Source of the DNA: Phycisphaerales bacterium
GTDB taxonomy: Bacteria > Planctomycetota > Phycisphaerae > Sedimentisphaerales > Anaerohalosphaeraceae
Direction of reading: 5' to 3'
Assembly: GCA_011055475.1 (NCBI GenBank)
Contig: DSDH01000551.1
Span: 1 to 6,752 of the forward strand
DNA length: 6,752 nt
This document shows, in pieces, positions 1 to 6,752 of the stretch. The first letter of the stretch is position 1. Each line of letters starts with the position of its first letter. The notes below the pieces were generated by a model, which was not told where the DNA came from, did not search any database, and saw nothing but the letters and a program-made list of their open reading frames with translations. The translations under genes and the position numbers were made by a program.

Positions 1-66
1 AGCGTGGGCATGCCACCCGGCGCTTGATGGGTCGGGGCTTGCGAGCGTGGGGCATGCCACCCGGCG
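1..66. repeat. Two direct copies of a 22-23-base GC-rich repeat
   Basis: Copy 1 is at 1-22 and copy 2 at 44-66. They are identical except for one extra G in copy 2 (GTGGGC against GTGGGGC). Both share the core GCATGCCACCCGGCG, and their starts are 43 bases apart. The core is nearly self-complementary (GTGG, GCATGC, CAC). The 21 bases between the copies end in GGGGCTTGCG just before copy 2. The array may continue to the left of the window, because copy 1 starts at base 1. No gene is seen here. The function is unknown; a dispersed intergenic repeat is the simplest reading. Confidence 0.6.
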
Positions 67-72
67 ACGCGT

Positions 73-119
73 AGCCCCGCAGGGGCGTCAGTGCCATAGC
101 CGGCGGCGTGAGCCGCCGG
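73..119. repeat. Paired-palindrome intergenic element (REP-like)
   Basis: Two perfect inverted repeats lie 13 bases apart. The first is GCCCC (74-78), loop GCA, GGGGC (82-86). The second is CCGGCGGC (100-107), loop GTGA, GCCGCCGG (112-119). Read on either strand this gives two strong adjacent hairpins, the second with an 8-bp all-GC stem and a GNRA-type tetraloop on the plus strand. The layout of a short GCCCC/GGGGC hairpin, a spacer ending in TAG and a longer GC palindrome resembles repeats I recall from Planctomycetota and Verrucomicrobiota intergenic DNA. That resemblance is from memory. No run of T follows on the minus strand, so it is not a classical terminator, although it could slow polymerase or protect the lepA mRNA 3' end. 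Confidence 0.55.
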
Positions 120-145
120 TGGCGGTCCCCCCCTCCAAAATCCCC

Positions 146-207
146 AGCCCCAAAGGGGCGGCACCGGCTTGGCCGAAGCCCCGGCCAGCGCGGCCACGCC
201 GGCCGGG
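146..207 (-). terminator. Hairpin cluster just after lepA, possible transcription end
   Basis: Three short stems lie between the lepA stop codon and the paired-palindrome element. GCCCC (147-151) pairs with GGGGC (155-159) across AAA. GGCTT (166-170) pairs with AAGCC (176-180). CCCGGCC (180-186) pairs with GGCCGGG (201-207) across a 14-base loop. The last stem begins only four bases beyond the lepA stop. No U-tract follows any of them on the minus strand, so intrinsic termination is uncertain. Structure-assisted or Rho-dependent termination, or mRNA 3'-end protection, are alternatives. Confidence 0.35.
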
Positions 208-211
208 TCAA

Positions 212-2014
<1,803 letters not shown>

Positions 2015-2052
2015 GGGGCCGGTCATCCTGTTCCAGTACGGCAAAGCGTATC

Positions 2053-2081
2053 ACTATACCCACTGCCCGGCGACAATACAA
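2053..2081 (-). promoter_or_regulatory. Predicted lepA promoter (sigma-70 type)
   Basis: Reading the minus strand, TTGTAT (2081-2076) is followed after exactly 17 bases by TATAGT (2058-2053). These match 4 of 6 and 5 of 6 bases of the -35 and -10 consensus. Transcription would start near 2046, leaving a leader of about 30 bases before ATG 2014. The site lies in one of the few A+T-richer patches of the window. It is a sequence-pattern inference only. Confidence 0.5.
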
Positions 2082-2131
2082 TCACCCCGAAGGTTTATGC
2101 GCCACCCCTCCGGCGCTCCGGCGTCCGACCC

Positions 2132-2160
2132 TTGCGGATGGATCGGGCAATCCCTACAAT
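2132..2160 (+). promoter_or_regulatory. Predicted promoter of the MoxR-DUF58-TgpA operon
   Basis: TTGCGG (2132-2137) and TACAAT (2155-2160) are separated by exactly 17 bases. The -10 matches 5 of 6 consensus bases and the -35 matches 3 of 6. Transcription would start near 2167, giving a leader of about 50 bases before ATG 2217. That leader contains a hairpin. A perfect tandem 8-base repeat, CTCCGGCG twice (2108-2123), lies just upstream of the -35 and could be a binding site, though nothing else supports this. Confidence 0.5.
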
Positions 2161-2161
2161 C

Positions 2162-2186
2162 GTCCCAGGGCCCCAACGTGGGGGAC
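2162..2186 (+). promoter_or_regulatory. Hairpin in the leader of the MoxR operon
   Basis: CCCCA (2171-2175) pairs with TGGGG (2179-2183) across ACG. Flanking GTCC (2162-2165) can pair with GGAC (2183-2186) if the inner stem gives up one pair. If transcription starts near 2167, the inner stem would sit at the extreme 5' end of the operon mRNA. It could be a stability or attenuation element, or chance pairing in GC-rich DNA. It matches no riboswitch that I recognise. Confidence 0.25.
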
Positions 2187-2216
2187 CGGCACGGGTGTCA
2201 TTGTACGGGATCGATC

Positions 2217-3167
2217 ATGGGTCAGGAGCCGGGGGCGGACGTATCGGCGGGGATTCGGCGTTTGTGCGAAAACCTGTCGGCGGTGATCTACGGCAAGGAA
2301 TCGACGGTCGAGATGCTGGTCACGGCCCTCCTGGCCGGGGGCAGCGTCCTGATCGAGGACGTGCCCGGCGTGGGCAAGACCACGCTGGCCAAGGCCCTGG
2401 CGCAGAGCATCGACGCGACGTTTCGCCGGGTGCAGTTCACGCCCGATCTGCTGCCGGCGGACGTGCTGGGCACGAGCGTCTACAATCCCGTCACCGGGCA
2501 GTTCACGTTTCACCGGGGGCCGATCTTCTGCAACATCCTGCTGGCCGATGAAATCAATCGCGCCTCGCCGCGGACGCAAAGCGCGCTGTTGGAGGCGATG
2601 AACGAGCAGCAGGCCACCATCGAGGGCACGCGACACCCGCTGTGCCGGCCGTTCATGGTCCTGGCGACGCAGAACCCGATCGAGTTCCACGGCACGTACC
2701 CGCTGCCGGAGGCGCAGTTGGACCGCTTCCTCGTGCAGTTGGACCTGGGCTACCCGGAGGCGGACGTGGAGGAGCGGATTCTGCGGTCGCACACCCATCA
2801 CGATCCGCTCGAGGCGATCGCGCCTGTGCTGGACACGGCCGGGGTGCAACACCTGCAGCAGGCGGCCGCCGCGGTGCATATCGACGCCTCGCTGCACCGG
2901 TACATGATCGAGGCGGTCGGCCGCACCCGCAAGGACGCCCGCCTCGAACTGGGCGTCAGCCCCCGCGGCACGCTGATGTGGTCCCGCACGGCCCAGGCCT
3001 CGGCGCTGGTCCAGGGGCGGGGCTACGTGCTGCCGGATGACATTCAGCGGGTCGCGCCGGCGGTCCTGGCGCACCGCATCCTGCTGACCAGCAAGAGCCG
3101 CTACGAAGGGCTCTCCAAACGCGACGTGATCGCCGAGGTGCTCTCGGAGGTCCGGGTGCCGGTATGA
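2217..3167 (+). CDS. MoxR-family AAA+ ATPase
   Basis: MoxR ATPases are cytoplasmic AAA+ chaperone-like machines that usually act with vWA-domain partners to mature or activate protein complexes. This one is 316 residues, normal for the family. Visible motifs are Walker A DVPGVGKTT (48-56), Walker B ILLADE (107-112) followed by the MoxR-typical INRASPRTQSALLEAM (113-128), sensor 1 ATQNP (150-154), the arginine-finger region LPEAQLDRF (163-171), and the sensor 2/lid motif SPRG (248-251) followed by the MoxR-like QGRGYVLPDDI (266-276). The fold therefore looks like AAA_3 plus an AAA lid. ATG 2217 is chosen because CGGGA (2206-2210) sits six bases upstream and the predicted promoter lies before it. 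An in-frame ATG at 2097 would precede that promoter and add an unfamily-like 40 residues. Its stop overlaps the DUF58 start by four bases (ATGA). The neighbours place it in the MoxR subfamily paired with TgpA-like transglutaminases. Its substrate is unknown. Confidence 0.94.
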   Translation: MGQEPGADVSAGIRRLCENLSAVIYGKESTVEMLVTALLAGGSVLIEDVPGVGKTTLAKALAQSIDATFRRVQFTPDLLPADVLGTSVYNPVTGQFTFHRGPIFCNILLADEINRASPRTQSALLEAMNEQQATIEGTRHPLCRPFMVLATQNPIEFHGTYPLPEAQLDRFLVQLDLGYPEADVEERILRSHTHHDPLEAIAPVLDTAGVQHLQQAAAAVHIDASLHRYMIEAVGRTRKDARLELGVSPRGTLMWSRTAQASALVQGRGYVLPDDIQRVAPAVLAHRILLTSKSRYEGLSKRDVIAEVLSEVRVPV

Positions 3168-4387
3168 GGCCTCGGCGCGGCAAGCCGGCTCATCGGGCCC
3201 GGTCGTTCGGTTCACACCTCTCTGTGACCGAGGCGGGTCGCGTGTTGCTGATCACCCTGGCGGCGGCGACGGCGCTGTCACTGCTGTTTCCCGTGTTCGG
3301 CATCGTGGCGTGCCTGATCGCGGTGCATGGCGTGGCCCTGGCGGTGGGTTGGGCGTTGGCCCCGCGGGTGGAGCTCATCGGCCACTGGGTGCGTCGGGCC
3401 GTGGTCGGCCGAGAAGTCGTGCTGCACTACCGCGTGCGTAACGTCGGGCGCGTGCCGGTCTACGACGCGGATCTCGTGTTCGAGGCGTGCCCGGGCGCCG
3501 TGGGACCGGTCGTCTCGTCGGGCCCGGTCCGCCGGATCGCGCCGGGCCAGACCGCCGAGTATACGCTGACCTTCACCCCGCAGCGCCGGGGATCGTACAC
3601 CCTCAGCGGCCCGGTGTGCGCCTCGACGTTTCCCTTCAATCTCTACCGACAGCACCGCGGCGACGGCGAAAGACGCAGCCTGCTGGTGGTGCCCGACCTG
3701 GTGGACCTCGGCCGGCTGGATATCCCCATCCGTCGCCGCTATCACCGGGGTGGGCAACTGCTGGCCGGCCGCATCGGCGAATCGCCCGAATACGTGGGCA
3801 ACCGCCCCTTCCGGCCGGGCGATCCGCCGCGGCGGATCGATTCACGGGCCTGGGCGCGGCTCTCGGCGCCGGTGGTCAAGGAGTACCAGGAGGAGTACTT
3901 CGGCCATGCCGCGTTGGTGCTGGATACGTTCGGCCCGACCCAAACGCCGGCCCAGGCCGCCGCGTGGGAAACGGCCGTCAGCGTGACCGCCTCGATCGCC
4001 CACGAGCTGGATCGCGGCGATATGCTCATCAACGTCCTGGCCGCGGGCAACGACCTGTACGACCTGCTGCTGGGACGGCACATCACGCAGTTCGAGAAGA
4101 TCCTGGAAGTCCTGGCCTGCGTGGAGCCGTGCCGGGATGCGCCCTTCGAAGGGCTGCTGCCGCGCCTGGCCGACCAACTGCCCAACACCAGCACGGTGTT
4201 CCTGGTTCTGCTGGCCTGGGACGAGCCGCGGCGGGCCCTGGCGCGGCGGATCGCCGAGGCGAGCTGTCGTTGCGCGGTGTTCCTGGTGGGCGAGCCGTCG
4301 TCCGATGAACCCGACCGGGCGTCGGGGGTCGACGTGTTCCGGCTCGTGCGTCCGCGACCGACGCCGGCGCGGGGAGGCGCGGCATGA
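3164..4387 (+). CDS. DUF58 membrane protein, MoxR partner
   Basis: The protein is 407 residues. A basic N-terminus (RPRRGK...HRAR) precedes two hydrophobic segments, about 27-45 and 46-66, which should form a membrane hairpin. A beta-rich region follows (about 70-195), containing RRGSYTLSGP (141-150) and a Phe-Pro-Phe-Asn-Leu stretch as in many DUF58 proteins. The DUF58 signature comes next: GESPEY (205-210), FRPGDPPRRID (216-226), ARL (231-233) and VVKEYQEEYF. The C-terminal half looks vWA-like, with the strand LVLDTFGP and later VFLVLLAW. Residue 227 is Ser where the motif usually carries Trp (I-H/D-W). Translation probably couples to the ATPase through the ATGA overlap; GGAGG (3146-3150) lies 13 bases upstream, slightly far. 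The next gene overlaps its end in the same way. DUF58 proteins are thought to be vWA-type partners of MoxR ATPases, but no biochemical activity can be read from the sequence. Confidence 0.92.
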   Translation: MRPRRGKPAHRARSFGSHLSVTEAGRVLLITLAAATALSLLFPVFGIVACLIAVHGVALAVGWALAPRVELIGHWVRRAVVGREVVLHYRVRNVGRVPVYDADLVFEACPGAVGPVVSSGPVRRIAPGQTAEYTLTFTPQRRGSYTLSGPVCASTFPFNLYRQHRGDGERRSLLVVPDLVDLGRLDIPIRRRYHRGGQLLAGRIGESPEYVGNRPFRPGDPPRRIDSRAWARLSAPVVKEYQEEYFGHAALVLDTFGPTQTPAQAAAWETAVSVTASIAHELDRGDMLINVLAAGNDLYDLLLGRHITQFEKILEVLACVEPCRDAPFEGLLPRLADQLPNTSTVFLVLLAWDEPRRALARRIAEASCRCAVFLVGEPSSDEPDRASGVDVFRLVRPRPTPARGGAA

Positions 4388-6438
4388 AAGCGCATCGACT
4401 CTACGCGATGATGCTGGTGGTGACCGCCTGCGTGATGAGCGCCGTCGCGCTGCAAAGTCCCATCTACGCGCTGGTGATGGGCGTCGCGGGCGTCCTGGGG
4501 ACGCGCCGCCGCTGGACCTGGTCCGTCCGCCGGATGCACGTGCTGATCGTGGTTCTTCTGCTGGCCTTGGTTTCGGCGGTGCAGTTTCGCGTGGAGCTGT
4601 TTAGCCAGCGGTTCGCCGACCTCAACGCGGTCGCCCTGGCCAGTTGGCAGACCCTCATTCGGCTCCTGTTGGCGACCATGGTGCTGACGTTATACGTGGG
4701 CCGCTCCCGGCGGTGCCCGGCGGCGTTGGCGCTGTTCGTCCCGGCCCTGGCCGCGTGTGTCGGGCAGGTCGCCCTGGTCTACGATCTGGACGCGGTGCAC
4801 CGCGTCTTGGAGGCGGCCTCGGTGGCGCTGGCGGTGATCTATGCCTGGACGTTGCGAATCCCCTCCCCCGAACCGAACGCCGCACGTCCGGGCCAGGGCG
4901 CGGTCCTGGCCGCGATCCTGTTGCTTATCACGCTCAACGCGGGCTGGGCCCTGGGATCGGTGTTGTACGATCAGCAGGACCGCCTGAACATGTTGGCCAG
5001 CCTTTTAGGCCGGGCCCGAACCGTCGATAGCTTCGGCGAAGCGGGGCTCAACGGCCGCGGCTTCCTGGACAGCGGGCGGATTCATGCCCTGCAAGACATA
5101 CTGCTCGAACCGAGCGCGGAGGCGCTGTTTCACGTGGAATGCGACGAAGCCCCCCGCTACCTCCGCACGGGGGTGTTCGAGCGGTACACGCCTTGGCGGT
5201 GGCACAGCGTGGTCCGATCGCAGCGACGCCGGCCCGTGTCGCCGGATGCCCAGGCCCCCGACCTGCCGGGACCCGGCGCGTGGTTTCGGGTGGAGCCGGC
5301 GCCGGGCGATCGCTGGCGGGTCTATCGTGTTCTTCCGCAGGGCGTTGCGGCATCCAAGCTCTTCACGGCGCTGGGGACGGATTGGATTCGCGCCCCCACG
5401 CGACGGCTGATCGTATCGTTCAGCGGCATGTGCGACACGGAAGGGTCCCCCGACCAGATCGAACCGTACAGCTTCGCCGTGCCGCTCGAACGGCCTCCAC
5501 AGTCGCTGCCGGATGCGTATCGACAGGCGTGCTTGCAGGTGCCCGATACGCTCGATCCGCGGATCGGAGCCCTGGCTGCGGAGCTCTTTGCCGAGACCCC
5601 GACGCCCCGCGACAAGATCGCCGCCGTCCAACGGCATTTCCTGGAGAACTACACCTACTCGCTGAGCACGGACGTGTCCGAGAGGCGCGACTTCCTGGGG
5701 CAGTTCCTGTTCGAGACGGACCGTGGCTTCTGCGAGTACTTCGCGACGGCCGGGGCGATCCTGTTACGCCTTGGGGACGTGCCAACCCGCTACGTGACGG
5801 GCGTTTACGTGACCGAGCGGGAGCGCCCGGACGGGGTGTGGGTGGCGCGGGCGATGGACGCCCACGCGTGGGTCGAGGCGTGGAACGAGACCGCCGAGCG
5901 ATGGGAGATCGTCGATCCCACGGTGCCCGCCGAGCAGACCGGGGCGGCGGGCGATACCGACGATCCAATGGGCCGCCGATCGGCGTTGCAGTGGGGCCGC
6001 CTGTGGGCGATGCTGTACCGGTTCGGGCTGGCCGGGCCGGTCCTGTGGCTGTTGGAGCCGCTGGGCCTGCCGTGGCTGACACCGCTGCTGCTGGCCTTGG
6101 GGGCGGCGGCGGTCACGGTCTTTCTCGTCCGGCGGCGACGGCGCACGACAGGGCGCGACGCGACCGCGGAGGGGGGTGATGCGCTGCGACGGCGGCTGGA
6201 TGCACTGCGGCGGCGGGCGGACCGGCGGTTGGCCCGGCGGGGTCTGCATCGGGCCCGCTTTCAGACGCTGCATGCCTTCGCCGCGCACGTGGAACAGACC
6301 TTGGCGGGCCCTTCGGCCGAGCCGATCGCCCGGTGGTACCGGCAATATGCACTCCTGCGCTACGCCCCCCTATCCGCGGCCGACGCCGCAGCGGAGGCCC
6401 AACGACTTGAGGATGCCCTGTCGCAGTGGCCTCGGTGA
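4384..6438 (+). CDS. TgpA-like membrane transglutaminase (DUF3488 / transglutaminase core / DUF4129)
   Basis: The protein is 684 residues, similar to Pseudomonas TgpA. The first ~195 residues carry six or seven hydrophobic segments (about 6-22, 26-40, 51-68, 89-106, 113-133, 140-157, 172-195), as in the DUF3488/TgpA_N domain. An extracytoplasmic region follows, including a Tyr-Leu-Arg motif and a Trp-rich patch (PWRW). The transglutaminase core has a complete candidate triad: Cys450 in GFCEYF, His494 in DAHAWVEAW and Asp511 in VDPT. A last membrane segment (about 565-582) is followed by five arginines (583-587), which suggests that the C-terminus is cytoplasmic and the catalytic domain periplasmic. 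The last ~75 residues resemble DUF4129. GGGGAGG ends six bases before the ATG, a strong ribosome site, and the start overlaps the DUF58 stop. The fold is that of transglutaminases and related cysteine proteases. Whether it crosslinks or cleaves, and which protein, cannot be told. Confidence 0.94.
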   Translation: MKAHRLYAMMLVVTACVMSAVALQSPIYALVMGVAGVLGTRRRWTWSVRRMHVLIVVLLLALVSAVQFRVELFSQRFADLNAVALASWQTLIRLLLATMVLTLYVGRSRRCPAALALFVPALAACVGQVALVYDLDAVHRVLEAASVALAVIYAWTLRIPSPEPNAARPGQGAVLAAILLLITLNAGWALGSVLYDQQDRLNMLASLLGRARTVDSFGEAGLNGRGFLDSGRIHALQDILLEPSAEALFHVECDEAPRYLRTGVFERYTPWRWHSVVRSQRRRPVSPDAQAPDLPGPGAWFRVEPAPGDRWRVYRVLPQGVAASKLFTALGTDWIRAPTRRLIVSFSGMCDTEGSPDQIEPYSFAVPLERPPQSLPDAYRQACLQVPDTLDPRIGALAAELFAETPTPRDKIAAVQRHFLENYTYSLSTDVSERRDFLGQFLFETDRGFCEYFATAGAILLRLGDVPTRYVTGVYVTERERPDGVWVARAMDAHAWVEAWNETAERWEIVDPTVPAEQTGAAGDTDDPMGRRSALQWGRLWAMLYRFGLAGPVLWLLEPLGLPWLTPLLLALGAAAVTVFLVRRRRRTTGRDATAEGGDALRRRLDALRRRADRRLARRGLHRARFQTLHAFAAHVEQTLAGPSAEPIARWYRQYALLRYAPLSAADAAAEAQRLEDALSQWPR

Positions 6439-6490
6439 ACGCAAGGCCCGACAACCGCACAGCTTCCACCCAATCCAGGGCGGGAGTGAC

Positions 6491-6513
6491 TGGGCCTGTC
6501 TCCTCCAGGCCCA
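6491..6513 (+). terminator. Hairpin after the operon, possible terminator
   Basis: TGGGCCTG (6491-6498) pairs perfectly with CAGGCCCA (6506-6513) across a 7-base loop, 52 bases after the stop codon of the transglutaminase gene. The stem is strong, but TGGTGGGAATAG follows rather than a T-run. It is a plausible transcript end or mRNA-protecting structure for the three-gene operon, not a textbook intrinsic terminator. Confidence 0.4.
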
Positions 6514-6628
6514 TGGTGGGAATAGAAAACCGCGGGCACTGCCCAACCACTCGGCCGTGACCGGCTGGTCAAAATAGGTAAAAAGAGAAATGCCACAAAT
6601 TGGCAAACTGGGCAAGCTCGGCATTCGG

Positions 6629-6752
6629 TTAGCAGCCTGTTGAAAAAGTGTCACCCCGGACTTGATCCGGGGTCCACGCTCAGCGTATGGTATGTCTCTG
6701 CCCGCACAGCGTGGATTCCCGCCCGCCAAGGCGCGTCGTCGACTTTCGCGGG
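6629..6752. repeat. Palindromic dispersed-repeat element, cut by the window edge
   Basis: The stretch begins with TTAGCAGCCTGTTGAAAAAG and continues into nested palindromes. ACCCCGGA (6653-6660) pairs with TCCGGGGT (6666-6673). TCCACGCT (6673-6680) pairs with AGCGTGGA (6708-6715). CCCGC (6718-6722) pairs with GCGGG (6748-6752), the last bases of the window. The words CCGGACTTGATCCGG, TGGATTCCCGC and TTTCGCGGG match a family of intergenic palindromic repeats I recall in many bacterial genomes. Between the last two words there are 21 bases, where the familiar form has none. No transposase is present in the window. A non-autonomous, MITE- or REP-like element is likely; the left boundary is uncertain. 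Confidence 0.6.

Larger units (their letters stand above)
6439..6752. other. Non-coding region after the operon
   Basis: These 314 bases hold no convincing gene. They contain a perfect hairpin (6491-6513), an A-rich patch (about 6570-6600), three imperfect 9-base units with the core GGCA at 6601-6627, and a palindromic repeat element from about 6629 to the window end. A minus-strand frame crosses the region, but it runs through the repeat and the tgpA-like 3' end and shows no recognisable family. Confidence 0.6.

Noticed and set aside
1..66. CRISPR array
   Set aside because: Only two copies are visible, and they differ in length by one base; no cas gene is present and the unit also looks like a near-palindromic intergenic repeat.
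2154..3215. 353-codon minus-strand frame across the ATPase gene
   Set aside because: It is antisense to a motif-complete MoxR gene, composition is Arg/Gln/His-rich, and no family is recognisable.
3487..4308. 273-codon plus-strand frame inside the DUF58 gene
   Set aside because: It is a shadow frame rich in Pro, Gly and Arg; the overlapping DUF58 frame carries the conserved motifs.
5139..6179. 346-codon plus-strand frame inside the transglutaminase gene
   Set aside because: It is a shadow of the frame that holds the Cys-His-Asp triad; it has no domain of its own.
6565..6605. Possible minus-strand promoter in the A-rich patch (TTGTGG, 16 bases, TATTTT)
   Set aside because: Both boxes are weak, and no minus-strand gene lies downstream within the convergent tgpA-like gene.
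6370..6729. 119-codon minus-strand frame at the right end
   Set aside because: Its N-terminal part is translated from the palindromic repeat and its C-terminal part is antisense to the transglutaminase gene; such repeat-derived frames are commonly mis-annotated as proteins.

Overview
This is GC-rich bacterial chromosomal DNA (roughly two-thirds G+C by eye) with four intact protein genes and two repeat-rich flanks. The gene content is Gram-negative in character. The paired GC-rich palindromes beside lepA resemble intergenic elements I associate with Planctomycetota and Verrucomicrobiota genomes. I therefore lean towards the PVC superphylum, possibly Planctomycetota, but that rests on recollection and is only a moderate guess.

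Layout. Positions 1-211 hold no gene. They contain two copies of a 22-23-base repeat and then a run of GC-rich hairpins, some of which may end lepA transcription. lepA (elongation factor 4) occupies 212-2014 on the minus strand. Positions 2015-2216 are a divergent intergenic region with a plausible sigma-70-type promoter facing each way. A tight three-gene operon follows on the plus strand: a MoxR-family AAA+ ATPase (2217-3167), a membrane-anchored DUF58 protein (3164-4387) and a TgpA-type membrane transglutaminase-like protein (4384-6438). Both junctions are 4-base ATGA overlaps, so the three are very likely translationally coupled. Positions 6439-6752 hold no convincing gene. They contain a perfect hairpin after the operon, an A-rich patch, and a palindromic dispersed-repeat element that runs off the right edge.

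How the genes work together. lepA is a housekeeping translation factor and appears independent of the operon. The other three form the recurrent MoxR / DUF58 / transglutaminase module. In the usual interpretation, the MoxR ATPase acts as a chaperone or remodeller in the cytoplasm, DUF58 is a vWA-like membrane-linked partner, and the TgpA-like protein displays a Cys-His-Asp transglutaminase/protease-like domain on the periplasmic side. The substrate is not known from the sequence. I found no RNA gene, CRISPR array, transposase or prophage gene, and no clearly undescribed protein system. The least-explained DNA is the repeat structure at the two edges.
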